Both the position numbers and the translations under genes were made by a program. From Solea solea (taxonomy: Eukaryota > Chordata > Actinopteri > Pleuronectiformes > Soleidae), in the NCBI RefSeq assembly GCF_958295425.1, contig NC_081154.1, positions 20,230,295-20,294,294 on the forward strand: a stretch of 64,000 bases of DNA, in the 5' to 3' direction. The notes below the pieces were generated by a model, which was not told where the DNA came from, ran no database searches, and saw only the letters and a list, made by a program, of their open reading frames with translations. Within the stretch, counting starts at the first letter, position 1. The number at the start of each line of letters is the position of its first letter. Below, piece by piece: positions 29,409 through 42,424 of the stretch.

Positions 29409-29904
29409 CCTTCAATATAAAGCAGGACACAGCACCAAACGTCAGCTACACTCGTGTTTCATTTGTATGTGTGTTTATCCTGTCAGTAACCACAATGTTA
29501 TCCAAGCTCCAGGCGTCCTGCAGCAGTCTTTCACTGTCACAGTGTCACTGACTCTGGGTCAGACTCTGGATCAAATGTGTAAGAGATTACAACATTCATC
29601 AATGTTTTGATCATTGCTCGCGGTGCATCCGCCTTTCCAGAGGGGGAGCTGTGGGTCTGAGAGCTGACGTGCCAATGACGTCACTTCCAGGTAACTGGCC
29701 AATCACAAGACAATCCTTGTTCTGTGGGTGTGGTTTTGGTCTGAGCTGAGCGCGGCTGACGAGAGCGTCAGTGATGAGACATTTCCATCGACTCGTTTGC
29801 AGCGACGAGGACATTTTGACCATAAAAAGACTTCAGGTTTGTAAGTACACCTCCATATCTCACATAGAAGTGAGACAGGACCATGCTATGGCCGCTTTAA
29901 TCCA

Positions 29905-31090
29905 AAAAAACAGACATCTGCATTACTGTGGCAACTCCCTGGTTACCATGGTTACACCACATCCATCCCTTCAGAAAACAAAAAACTACTGACTGTGTTT
30001 GTGTGAGTGTGTATGTGTGGTCTCTGAGGAGGAAGTGACATCATCAGTGTCTTATCGCCTGAAAACAGAGGAGTCTCAGGCTGAGTCTCTGTGTAATACC
30101 ACGTGTGTCCTGAGGGGGCAGTACACACACACACACACAGGCCTTCTCTCAATATCCATACTTGTGCGTACTTGTGCGTACTTGTGCGTATTTGTGCGTA
30201 CGTGTGAAACGTCATCAGTCTCAGTCCAGGTTCTGTTCCAGTTCTCAAGTCCGTGAGCAGCGAGTACGGTTCTCAAACTCGAAAGTGTTTTTCCCAGTAT
30301 GCATCGGGTGGTGACTTGAGCGTACTTGAGAAAGCCATGTATCCCAGAATGCATTTGAGCGGAACATAGCAACAGAGAATACAAATATAAACCTGAAGTA
30401 AATATTTCTCTGTCCTGAACAAAGTTTTCAGATCATTTGAGTCATTTATTTATTTATATGTTTATTTCAGTCATGACATTTAGATCACTCATCACACAAC
30501 AGTGCAGTTCACACAATACACATAACCGAAAGGGAAAGCGGGAGAAGCAAAAGCTTATCTAGTCCCGCCACCATTATCATCATACATTTCATAGTTATTT
30601 ATTTATTTTTTTTTTTATGACATTTGACAAAGAAAACATGTTTCAGCATCATGTAGCACTCAGAGATGTAGTCTAGCTCTAGACAAATCAGACTCCATGT
30701 GTGTCCATGATGTTCCGTCGTGAGTGACAGTCTCCACTTGTTGCCTGGCATGTTCAACGTCCCAAAAGTCCCAAAATAATCCGATCAATAGAGGTTTTTT
30801 TCTTCTCCCTTTAGTCATCCATCTCGTCCGTAGCATTCGCCTCGCTTTGCTTCTCCATGCTTTTCACGTGCTCGAGGGTTGTGGAGACGTCGGAGCGCAG
30901 CCTCGACATCCTCGACATCCAGTGCGGCAAGGCACACGACTTTCCACTGATCCCATCTGTCCCGAATGTAGCCAGCCATGAAGGTCCCATCTGGGCAACT
31001 AGGTTCACCAGAACCTGGACTTCTTGTTGAGAACACTCCATCTTGGATCAATTGATTCTCCGTAGTGACTTGTTTCACTGTGGCAGCTAA
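29905..31090. other. Intergenic stretch with a LINE-like tail and short repeats
   Basis: No gene recognised. Contents: four GCGTACTTGT 12-bp repeats (30168-30205); a segment at about 30440-30620 with AACCGAAAGGGAAAGCGGGA and AAGCTTATCTAGTCCC that resembles a common fish retroposon 3' region; and a short minus-strand open stretch (30811-31041) of unknown origin. Confidence 0.45.
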
Positions 31091-31094
31091 ATAC

Positions 31095-31360
31095 TTCTAA
31101 GAATAACTTCTTCTTTAGAATTCGGATCAGCTGACCTCACAGACCGGGCAGGATCAGCTGACCTCACAGACCGGGCAGGATCAGCTGACCACACAGACCG
31201 GGCAGGATCAGCTGACCTCACAGACCGTGAGGTTCAGCTGACCTCACAGACCGGCCGGATCAGCTGACCACACAGACCGGGCAGGATCAGCTGACCTCAC
31301 AGACCGGGCAGGATCAGCTGACCTCACAGACCGGCCGGATCAGCTGACCTCACAGACCGG
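31095..31360 (+). repeat. 27-bp minisatellite
   Basis: About nine copies of GATCAGCTGACCTCACAGAC plus CGGGCAG, each with a CAGCTG E-box. Two copies carry CACAC for CTCAC, and some are shortened (CCGGCC). Confidence 0.9.
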
Positions 31361-32756
31361 TCTCTCCAGCTCAGGGAGGTCACGCCGTATATAAGTGGAC
31401 GACACTCTGAGAATCGTGCTGCAGGGAATCCAGAAAGAGCGACACCTTATGAGACAGGAACTGAAGAGACGCACTTAATCCTCACAGGGATTATAATCCT
31501 GATAAGGGTTAAATGGAGAAGATGAGACTGATGAAAAAAGTAGTTTAATAAAAAAAGATTATATCGTTGAATGTTGATTTGAATGATTTCAGCTAATCTT
31601 AGGACGATCAAGTGCAACATTGTATTTCTCACAAGCCGCAGAGAGCAAGAGACACATTTATCTAACTGAGTCATACATGTCTATAATGAGTCATACATGT
31701 CTATAATGAGTCATACATGTCTATAATGAGTCATATATGTCTATAATGAGTCATATATGTCTATAATGAGTCATATATGTATATAATGAGTCATGCATGT
31801 CTATAATGAGTCATGCATGTCTATAATGAGTCATATATGTCTATAATGAGTCATATATGTCTATAATGAGTCATATATGTCTATAATGAGTCATACATGT
31901 CTATAATGAGTCATACATGTCTATAATGAGTCATATATGTCTATATTGAGTCATATATGTCTATAATGAGTCATACATGTCTATAATGAGTCATACATGT
32001 CTATAATGAGTCATATATGTCTATAATGAGTCATACATGTCTATAATGAGTCATATATGTCTATAATGAGTCATACATGTCTATAATGAGTCATACATGT
32101 CTATAATGAGTCATATATGTCTATATTGAGTCATATATGTCTATAATGAGTCATACATGTCTATAATGAGTCATACATGTCTATAATGAGTCATATATGT
32201 CTATAATGAGTCATGCATGTCTATAATGAGTCATACATGTCTATAATGAGTCATATATGTCTATATTGAGTCATGCATGTCTATAATGAGTCATACATGT
32301 CTATAATGAGTCATACATGTCTATAATGAGTCAAATATGTCTATAATGAGTCATGCATGTCTATAATGAGTCATATATGTCTATAATGAGTCATGCATGT
32401 CTATAATGAGTCATATATGTCTATAATGAGTCATGCATGTCTATAATGAGTCATACATGTCTATAATGAGTCATATATGTCTATAATGAGTCATGCATGT
32501 CTATAATGAGTCATACATGTCTATAATGAGTCATATATGTCTATATTGAGTCATATATGTCTATAATGAGTCATATATGTCTATAATGAGTCATGCATGT
32601 CTATAATGAGTCATACATGTCTATAATGAGTCATATATGTCTATAATGAGTCATACATGTCTATAATGAGTCATATATGTCTATATTGAGTCATATATGT
32701 CTATAATGAGTCATACATGTCTATAATGAGTCATACATGTCTATTATGAGTCATAT

Positions 32757-35700
32757 ATGTCTCACTTTGAAAAGTTGGTGCAGAAGGCAAAAGAAGCGCA
32801 CCAAAACTGGAACCGCTGGGCTCCGTCTGCAGAGCAAAGAGACTTCAATGCCCGTCTAAGAGAGCTTGAGGTGCACCTTCCCCAGCTGGTGTCGCGGAAG
32901 GCCGCCTTCATCAAAGCAGCAAAGATAAAAGTGGACACTGAAGAGGAACCCCCAGGCCGCCGTGCAGTTGCAGCAATAAAGCTAAAAGCCACAGCCCTAC
33001 CGAAGTTTGCTGGCAACCAGCGAAGCTACTACAGATGGAGGCAAGAATGGGAGGCTCTACAGAAGCAAGGTGAACCGACTGGCTCCAAAGAAGTGAAGAA
33101 ATTTCAACTGCTTGATAGCCTCGATGAGAAGATGACCAAAGATCTATGCCTGTCAACATACAACTCATCAGACGATATCTTCCAAATCCTGGAGAACCGG
33201 TTTGGGAATCAAGCCAACATCGCTCTCGAGATTGTTGAAGAGCTTCAAGCAACCCCGTCAGTCAGGAGTGGTCAGCCAAGAAAGGTCATAGAGCTCATCC
33301 AAACTGTGGAAAAAGCCCTTTATGATCTAAGTGAACTGGACAATGCAGATGCCATAAAGAACCCGATGGTGACCAAAGCCATTGAGGGCAAGCTCCCAGA
33401 GACTTTAAAAAAAGACTGGCTCACCTATGCTGCTGTTGAAGGAAATGGTGTTAACCGCCACAACCGCTTTGACAAGCTTATCACGTATCTGAAATCACAG
33501 AAGTCCATATATGAACAATTAGATCAGTTAAAAGATGTCGTCGAACCCGCCAAGGAGAAGACCAAGTTCCTAAAGCACGCCAGAACAAAAGCTACCAAGT
33601 CCAGCAATGAAACAGTAGGCTGCATCATTTGTGGTGACCCAAAGCACAGAAAGAAATTATACTTCTGCAGAAAGTTTAGGACCAACCTCAAGCCATCGGA
33701 GAAGAGGGACGCAGCACAACAACTTGGTGCTTGCAAGCGATGCCTTGAAGTCCACAACGACGACTACTGCAAGAAAACAACTTACCTGTGTGGGAATTCT
33801 GAGTGCAAAGACCAACACCATTACCTTCTCTGTCCAGTTGCCAGATCCCAGCTCCAACGAACACCCAAATCAAGTCCAGTGAGCGCCGAGGGCAAAAGAT
33901 ACACAGAGACTCAAGAAAAGTTCCTCTCCAAACTTACACCAGAGCTGGCGCAGCTATGTCAAGACGCCTTCTGCAATATAGCGTCCAGGGCATACAACTC
34001 CACTGCAGCAGAGCGAGGCCTTCTGGAGGAGAACTTCTTAAGCGAGTACCCGGTAATCCTAATGCTCCTCGACGTCACTGCCAACGATGGACAAAAGATC
34101 GGGACCCTCGTTGACCTGGCATCAGACACGAACTACATAACACACAAAGCTGCGAGCAAGCTGAACCTGAGAAATGAAGACGTGACGCTGGTGGTTTACG
34201 GTGTTGGAGGGATGAAGGTGTCGGTCGCAACAAAGCGCTACCTCCTCAGGATACGTGTCAGCACACCAAGAGGGACCCTCAAGTCACATCAACTAATCTG
34301 CTATGGACTTGATACAATTGCTGAAGTTCACAGACATGTTCCAGCTGCCAAGTTGCAAAAAATCTTCCCAGATGTTGCTCTCCAAGACCTTGCAAGACCG
34401 AGGGAAATACAACTTCTGATCAGCCACAAAGAAGGGCAGCTGGTACCCCAGAAAGTTTGTTCTGTCGGTGACCTGGTGCTCTGGGACGGCCCGCTTGGCA
34501 AGACCGTTGGAGGCACGCACCCGGACCTCTTTGAAAAAGTCACCCTAAGGGCCCATACGTCAAAGACGCACTTTGCAAGATCCATGAGAACTGCAGCAGT
34601 CAAATATACTGAATTCACCTTTAAGGATCCAGTCTCCTGTCAGTCTCCCAAACATCTGACCCAGTCCAATACAGCCACTAGCAGCAGAGACTTCCTGAAG
34701 TGGTGGAAATGGGAAAGCATTGGAGCCGCTTGTGAGCCGAGATGCGGAGGATGTCGTTGCGGAAATTGCCAACCCGGAGGGAAAGAAATGACGCTGGCGG
34801 AAGAAAGAGAGATGGAGATGGTGAGAGATGGCTTGACATACGTGAACGGAGACCATCACAGCTCTGAACCACACTGGCACACTAAGTATCCATGGACTGA
34901 AGATCCAGCATCTATACCGAACAATAAGAGAGCGGTCGAAGCCACATTCTACAGAATGGAGAAGCAGCTGGCGAAGGAACCAGAATGGAAGATGGCCTAC
35001 GCTTCACAAGTCCATGAAATGCTGAATCGCAAAGCAGCAGTGAAGCTGTCCCAAGAAGTTCTGCAAAGCTGGACTGGGCCAGTGTGGTACATAAGTCACC
35101 TGGTCGCACCAAATCCACATTCAGTCTCCACCCCAGTGAGGCTAGTATGGAACAGCAGCCAGAAGTACAGAGGCCTGAGCTTGAACGATATGCTGATCAA
35201 AGGTCCCGACGTCCTGAATCCGATCAGAGGTGTCCTGCTGAGGTTCCGAACTGGTATCTTTGCTGCCCTTGGTGACATCCGCAAGATGTACAACTCTGTC
35301 TGGCTGGAGGAAAGAGAGGTCCACCTGCACCGGTTTCTGTGGCGTGACACTGAAGATGCTGAGATCGAAGATTTTGCCATAACAAGAGTCAACATTGGAG
35401 ACAAGCCTGCTGGTTGTATAGCCCAAGTCGCCATGCGAGAGACCGCCAACTTGCCTTCGTTCAGCCATTTCAAAGAGGAGAAACGTGTGCTGGAGGAAGA
35501 CGCCTATGTCGATGATCTACTGACTTCTCACAATGACCTCAACCACCTGAAGCGTCTCACATCCAACATTGAGCAGATCCTTAAAGCAGGAGGATTTTTC
35601 ATGAAGCCCTGGGTCTACTCGGATCAAAGTGGGAGGAAAGGGAGAAGAGGTGAGAAAATGGAGTCAAAGACCATGATTCTGCCGAACCAGCTCACCGAAG

Positions 35701-38320
35701 AGGATAACAAAGCCCTAGGCCTCGGTTATACCATTGAAGACGACAAGCTACATGTCATGGTTGCAGTGAACTTCTCCAAGAGGAGGAGAAAAATGCGCCT
35801 CGGCCAGGACTTACTGAGAGAAGAAGTGAGAGAACAAACCCCAGACCCACTCACTAGAAGAGAACTGTTAAGCCAAGTCTCTGGTCTTTATGATCCACTC
35901 GGCCTTGTGGCTCCAGCGAAACAGAAGGGAGCCATCCTGATCCGAAGAGCTTTTCAAGAAGCAAAAGTGATGTACAACATAGAAGACACCTGGGATGCTG
36001 CCTTGTCCAAAGAACTCAGAGAAGATGCCATAAAGCTCCTCCAAGAGTATGCTGATCTGAGCCTACTCCGATTCACCAGAGCTCTCACGCCACCAGATCC
36101 AGGAGGAAGACCATGTGCCATCACATTCTCTGACGGCAGTGAGCATGCTTATGGCGCTGTGCTGTACCTAAGATGGAGTCGCAACCATGATGTCGTCGTG
36201 AGGCTAGTTGAGTCTAAGGCCAAGCTGACTCCTCTTGACCACAAGGGTGACCCTGTGAAGGCAGAGATGTGTGGAGCGGTCTTTGCAGCTCGGCTGAAGA
36301 ACTATGGGTGTACTTCCAGAAACACTGCCGAATCGATGTGGAGAGGTGGTACCATCTTGTCGACAGCCAAACCATCTTGGGCGCAATACAGCGAGAAAGT
36401 TATGGCTACCAGACCTTCTTCGCAAACCGAGTTGGCGAAATCCAGAGCAGCACTGACGTTCGAGATTGGTGGTGGATCCCAGGGTCGGTGAACATTGCAG
36501 ACATCATCACCAGAGGGGCCAGTCCTGATGACCTAACTGAGGAATCCGAGTGGCAGTCGGGTCCGAAGTTCCTTCAGCTTCCTGAGAGTGAGTGGCCGAA
36601 AAAATCAGCAAAAGATGTTGCCGCACAAGCAAGAGACAATATCACAAAAATACAGAAGAAAACTTTTGTCGCAGCACTCACCCGAAGTCAACTGAAAGCA
36701 CAAGATCAAATCACAATCCAGGAGACAGAGTCCAAGTCCAGAAGACCAACGGCAGTAGCAGCAGTCCAAAAGCTATTGGATGAAAAGCGCTTCAGCAGTC
36801 TAAGGCAGCTGGTCGGGGCAATAGCATGGACTTGGAGAGCAGTGGAGAGGTTCCTGTGTGCAAAGGTTGGAGATCAAGAAAAGTGGGAGGCAGAACATTC
36901 ATCTGGCGTCATCACGGCCAAGGAAAGAGAAGATGTCTTCCGGACTCTATGCCTTGCAGCACAAGAGGGCGTACACTTTCCAAACACAACAACTGACAGA
37001 CTGGTCGTTTACAAGGACCAAGCAAGCGGACTCCTGATGTGTGGTGGCAGGATCCAGACATTCAAAGAGGACGATAGAGCTGTTCCCCTGTTACCTTTCC
37101 AGGCCTGGATCTCCACTCTCCTAGCCCGAGAAGCACACAGTGAGGGGCATGAAGGAGTGGCAGGAACTTTGCTGCGGATGCGAAACAAAGCATGGGTCAT
37201 CAGAGGAAGAATTATTGCCCAAAAAGTCGTTGACAAGTGTATCGTTTGCAAGAAAGCTAAAGCAAGAACCTGTCAGCAAATAATGGGAGACTTACCTGAA
37301 GAGAGGACGAATCCGGCTGCACCATTTCAATTCACGTCTGTCGACCTGTTTGGACCATACCTAGTAAAAGATGATGTCAAGAGGAGAGTGAGCATGAAAG
37401 TATGGGGCGTACTCTTCTGCTGTATGTCGAGTCGAGCTATCCATGTCGAACTGGCAAACACGCTATCAACAGAGAGCTTTCTTCTTGCTTACCAGAGGTT
37501 CACTTCTGTCCGAGGGCATCCTCAAAAGATCTGGTCCGATCCAGGTATGAACTTTATTGGAGCAAAACCTGTCCTGGAAGAGATGTATACTTACCTGAGA
37601 CAACAAAACAACGACTCACTTGAAGAATATGCTGGCAAGAATGGTACCGACTGGACGTGGAGAATCCTTCCAGCCGATTCACCTCACCGAAATGGCGCTG
37701 CTGAAGCTGCTGTAAAGATCACTAAACAAGCTCTCCAAAGTCTTGGTAAAGGAGAAGGCCTTACCTTCAGTGAATTCCTGACAGTGCTCAGGCTAGCTGC
37801 CAACCTTGCCAACGAAAGGCCCATCGATGCCAGAGTCCAGAGCCGTGAAGACCGTGTACGATACATCACTCCGAACACCCTGTTGCTTGGTCGAGCCACA
37901 CAGAGTGGAGATTTCAAGGCATTTGACTACACCACTTACCCCTTCAAAAGGCTACAAGAAATGCAAATGCAAGTGAGCCACTTTTGGAAGTCCTGGAGCC
38001 AACTTGCAGGTCCCAACCTGTTCATCCGCAACAAGTGGCATACTGAAAAAAGGAACGTTGCCATTGGAGACATCATCTGGCTCTGCGACCAGAATGCACT
38101 GAGAGGGCAATTCAAGCTAGCAAGAGTCATCAGTGTGAATGCAGATCCCAAAGGCATCGTCCGGGATGTCCACGTGAAGGTCTCTCCGAGTGGGTGTGTC
38201 CAGGTAAAGACTCCAAAACCTGTGTCCGGATCGAAGGAAAAGGATTGCCAGGGTACCATACTGCATCGGGACGTGCGGCGTCTCATCGTCCTCATCCCAA
38301 CAGAGGATCAAGTCGACTAG
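32757..38320 (+). pseudogene. Gag-Pol polyprotein of the BEL/Pao element, one frameshift
   Basis: The first frame (32757-36491) holds, in order: a Gag core; a zinc-knuckle region rich in Cys/His (CIICGDPKH near residue 290); an aspartic-protease-like domain (GTLVDLASDTNYI near 450); reverse transcriptase with AYVDDLL (near 915), the YVDD form used by BEL/Pao; and the start of RNase H. The frame is broken by an indel at about 36290-36330. The second frame (open from 36269 to the stop at 38320) continues RNase H, then the integrase zinc-binding site (HSEGHEG, then CIVCKKAK), the integrase core with SVDLFGP, SDPGMNF and NGAAEAA as candidate D,D,E positions, and a C-terminal basic domain. The start codon lies in satellite sequence, so the native N-terminus is gone. 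Confidence 0.85.
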
Positions 38321-39170
38321 CACCAGCTCGCCTGAGAAGTGCGATCTTTCCATGTCACGCCATGACGCAAAGATCGAGTGGGAGGTGTTTCGCCGATCTG
38401 CCGGGTATTGCCTACGAGCGGGTGCATGTGACGACGGGCTCGCAACTGCATGCGCGCAACAGCGAGCGCACGGCTCCGCAACGCATCAACAGGTGATCAC
38501 AATCGCACTCATTAGGAACGCACGGCAGAAACCCCGGAACAAAATAAGGAGTGAGCATTCAGTCAGTAGCTTGCAACGCAACAAACGGCAGCAGAAGAAA
38601 CGAAAGCTGAATAACCACAGGAGTAAAACACGCATGGAAGCAGAAAGGATCAAGGAGGCTACCGGTAAGCTCGCAGCTCTTTTCCGGACAGAAATGGACT
38701 GATGTTGATGCGCCGTGCGCTTATTGTTTGTATAAAAAAGAAATAATTATGTTTATATTAAAATCGCCTGGATTGTTTTAATTTCGGTTAATGGTAATTG
38801 AAAATGTCATGATAAATATGTACAATAATCTTGGTTAAAATATAAAATGTCAGGTTGATTAAGGGCAATGGTTCTAAAAAGTGGAACTAGTTTATTTAAT
38901 TTATTTATACAGTATTTGCCTAATTTAAATGTTTGAATTAAATGTGGGAATATTCATTTGAATTGTTTATTTAAATACTGTACTTCAATAGAACTTTATT
39001 TATTTAATGAAATTGTTTTATTTTGTATGTTTAAAGGGTTTTCACCTACAACGACCACCACTTCGTTACTGGTCAATAAACTCAAGAAAGAGAGTGAAAT
39101 CCTGAGTCTGGTCTATTTTCTTCCCTTATCAAGTGTGGGAAACCATGACGTTGAAGTACACTTGCCATCT
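32763..39170 (+). mobile_element. BEL/Pao LTR retrotransposon lacking its 5' end, inside the 20-bp satellite
   Basis: Left junction: satellite ATATGTCT runs straight into Gag-coding sequence. Right junction: CACTTGCCA runs into satellite TCTATAATG. There is no 5' LTR or primer site at the left, and the Gag begins in its core domain. Between the Pol stop (38318-38320) and the right junction lie about 850 bp with AATAAA at 39075-39080, plausibly a 3' LTR or part of it. The shared TCT at the two junctions is too short for a typical integrase duplication. Confidence 0.8.
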
Positions 39171-39511
39171 ATAATGAGTCATACATGTATATAATGAGTC
39201 ATGCATGTCTATAATGAGTCATATATGTATATGATGAGTCAAACATGTCTATAATGAGTCATATATGTCTATAATGAGTCATACATGTCTATATGTCTAT
39301 AATGAGTCATACATGTCTATAATGAGTCATACATGTCTATAATGAGTCATACATGTCTATAATGAGTCATATATGTCTATAATGAGTCATGCATGTCTAT
39401 AATGAGTCATACATGTCTATAATGAGTCATATATGTCTATAATGAGTCATGCATGTCTATAATGAGTCATGTATGTCTATAATGAGTCATGCATGTCTAT
39501 AATGAGTCATG

Positions 39512-39635
39512 ATAGATAGATAGATAGATACTTTATTCATCTCACAGAGAAATTCACAACAGTGAAACACTCGGAGCTGCTAGAAAGGCTGCCACTCGCG
39601 TCGGCGCCGGAAGGTTATATCTTAGGTTATATCAT
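39512..39635 (-). mobile_element. Short LINE or SINE 3' end with a GATA-type tail
   Basis: (GATA)n followed by CTTTATTCATCTCACAGAGA and a GC-rich end (TCGGCGCCGGAAGG). On the minus strand this is a retroposon 3' end with an AATAAAG(TATC)n tail, as in fish RTE/Rex-type elements. It splits the 20-bp satellite; a short direct repeat GGTTATATC follows. Confidence 0.55.
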
Positions 39636-41403
39636 GTCTATAATGAGTCATATATGTATATAATGAGTCATAAATGTCTATAATGAGTCATACATGTATA
39701 TAATGAGGCATGCATGTACATAATGAGTCATGCATGTCTATAATGAGTCATATATGTATATGATGAGTCAAACATGTCTATAATGAGTCATATATGTCTA
39801 TAATGAGTCATATATGTCTATAATGAGTCATACATGTCTATAATGAGTCATATATGTCTATAATGAGTCATATATGTCTATAATGAGTCATACATGTCTA
39901 TAATGAGTCATATATGTCTATAATGAGTCATACATGTCTATAATGAGTCATATATGTCTATATTGAGTCATATATGTCTATAATGAGTCATACATGTCTA
40001 TAATGAGTCATATATGTCTATAATGAGTCATACATGTCTATAATGAGTCATACATGTCTATAATGAGTCATATATGTCTATAATGAGTCATACATGTCTA
40101 TAATGAGTCATATATGTCTATAATGAGTCGTGCATGTCTATAATGAGTCATACATGTCTATAATGAGTCATATATGTCTATAATGAGTCATGCATGTCTA
40201 TAATGAGTCATATATGTCTATAATGAGTCATGCATGTCTATAATGAGTCATACATGTCTATAATGAGTCATATATGTATATAATGAGTCATACATGTCTA
40301 TAATGAGTCATACATGTATATGATGAGTCATATATGTCTATAATGAGTCATGCATGTCTATAATGAGTCATATATGTATATGATGAGTCAAACATGTCTA
40401 TAATGAGTCATATATGTCTATAATGAGTCATATATGTCTATAATGAGTCATATATGTCTATAATGAGTCATACATGTCTATAATGAGTCATATATGTCTA
40501 TAATGAGTCATATATGTCTATAATGAGTCATACATGTCTATAATGAGTCATATATGTCTATAATGAGTCATACATGTCTATAATGAGTCATATATGTCTA
40601 TAATGAGTCATACATGTCTATAATGAGTCATACATGTCTATAATGAGTCATATTTGTCTATAATGAGTCATGCATGTCTATAATGAGTCATACATGTCTA
40701 TAATGAGTCATATATGTCTATAATGAGTCATGCATGTCTATAATGAGTCATATATGTCTATAATGAGTCATGCATGTCTATAATGAGTCATACATGTCTA
40801 TAATGAGTCATATATGTATATAATGAGTCATACATGTCTATAATGAGTCATACATGTATATGATGAGTCATATATGTCTATAATGAGTCATGCATGTCTA
40901 TAATGAGTCATATATGTATATGATGAGTCAAACATGTCTATAATGAGTCATACATGTCTATAATGAGTCATACATGTCTATAATGAGTCATACATGTCTA
41001 TAATGAGTCATATATGTCTATAATGAGTCATACATGTCTATAATGAGTCATATATGTCTATAATGAGTCATGCATGTCTATAATGAGTCATACATGTCTA
41101 TAATGAGTCATATAGGTCTATAATGAGTCATGCATGTCTATAATGAGTCATATATGTCTATAATGAGTCATGCATGTCTATAATGAGTCATACATGTCTA
41201 TAATGAGTCATATATGTATATAATGAGTCATGCATGTCTATAATGAGTCATATATGTATATGATGAGTCAAACATGTCTATAATGAGTCATATATGTCTA
41301 TAATGAGTCATATATGTCTATAATGAGTCATACATGTCTATAATGAGTCATATATGTCTATAATGAGTCATACATGTCTATAATGAGTCATATATGTCTA
41401 TAT

Positions 41404-41553
41404 TACATTACATTACATTACATGTCATTTAGCAGACGCTTTTATCCAAAGCGACTTACAATAAGTGCATTTAAACATTTGGGTACAATTAAGAGCTAGA
41501 AGTAAGTAAGAGCTTCAAGTAAATCAAACTATGAAGTGCTAGTCATAAGTGCG

Positions 41554-41593
<40 letters not shown>

Positions 41594-41727
41594 TTTTTTT
41601 TTTTTTTTAATTTTTTTTTTTTGTCGTCGTCGTTATCGTCTTAGTCGAGGTAGAGTCGGAAGAAATGTGTTTTTAGTCGGCGGCGGAAGATGTGGAGGCT
41701 TTCCACTGTCCGGATGTCGATGGGGAT
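41404..41727. mobile_element. Fish retroposon copy with an ATTAC tail
   Basis: Starts with (ATTAC)n, then GTCATTTAGCAGACGCTTTT and ATCCAAAGCGACTTACAA, a block I know as very common in fish genomes as a retroposon 3' region. (AT)n and T-rich tracts (41557-41620) and a GTCGTCGTCG stretch follow. It interrupts the 20-bp satellite on both sides. Confidence 0.6.
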
Positions 41728-42424
41728 TGAGTCATATATGTCTATAATGAGTCATACATGTCTATAATGAGTCATATATGTCTATAATGAGTCATGCATG
41801 TCTATAATGAGTCATGCATGTCTATATTGAGTCATATGTGTCTATAATGAGTCACACATGTCTATAATGAGTCATATATGTCTATAATGAGTCATATATG
41901 TCTATAATGAGTCATGCATGTCTATAATGAGTCATATATGTCTATAATGAGTCATGCATGTCTATAATGAGTCATACATGTCTATAATGAGTCATATATG
42001 TCTATAATGAGTCATGCATGTCTATAATGAGTCATATATGTCTATAATGAGTCATGCATGTCTATAATGAGTCATGCTAATCTATAATGAGTCATACATG
42101 TATATAATGAGTCATGCATGTCTATAATGAGTCATACATGTCTATAATGAGTCATATATGTCTATAATGAGTCATACATGTCTATAATGAGTCATATATG
42201 TCTATAATGAGTCATGCATGTCTATAATGAGTCATATATGTCTATAATGAGTCATGCATGTCTATAATGAGTCATACATGTCTATAATGAGTCATACATG
42301 AGTCATACATGTCTATAATGAGTCATACATGTCTATAATGAGTCATATATGTCTATAATGAGTCATACATATAATGAGAATATTCCTGCCTCAGCCTTAG
42401 AAAAAAGGAAAAGTGACTTCACTC

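Larger units (their letters stand above)
26691..29896 (+). mobile_element. TTAA-flanked nonautonomous element, copy 1, split by later insertions
   Basis: The element is bounded by TTAA at 26687-26690 and 29897-29900, with related inverted ends (AGATCCCATAGC and, inverted, AGCGGCCATAGC). The left 200 bp and right 250 bp match the copy at 50363-54239. Shared left motifs are GCTGTGTTTGTGTGTAT-like and CCTCGTTTATGAA; shared right motifs are GACGTCACTTCCAG, TGGCCAATCACA and GGGTGTGGTTTTGGTCTGA. The centre is occupied by a 14-bp array and an L2-type LINE that itself carries a hAT MITE. TTAA duplication suggests the piggyBac group; no transposase is present. Confidence 0.65.
31672..42375 (+). repeat. 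20-bp satellite array carrying AP-1 sites, interrupted by three insertions
   Basis: The unit is CTATAATGAGTCATACATGT, with ATATATGT, GCATGT and similar variants. There are about 54 units before the BEL/Pao insertion (31672-32762), about 17 between 39171 and 39510, about 88 between 39640 and 41400, and about 32 from 41728 to 42375: near 190 in total. TGAGTCA is present in almost every unit. A block of variants including TATATGATGAGTCAAACATG recurs about every 0.5 kb (39760, 40380, 40920, 41260), showing higher-order duplication. Confidence 0.95.

Noticed and set aside
30811..31078. Minus-strand 76-87-codon frames near 31 kb as a gene
   Set aside because: Two overlapping frames, no recognisable motif, surrounded by repeats.
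33524..38353. Minus-strand frames of 60-125 codons antisense to the BEL/Pao Pol
   Set aside because: Shadows of the coding strand; no splice or promoter context.
38352..38702. 116-codon plus-strand frame after the BEL/Pao Pol
   Set aside because: Arg/Lys-rich, without family resemblance, and in the 3' noncoding or LTR region; likely chance.
31672..42375. CRISPR array
   Set aside because: Direct 20-bp tandem repeats without unique spacers, in a vertebrate genome; the same holds for the 25-, 31- and 55-bp arrays.
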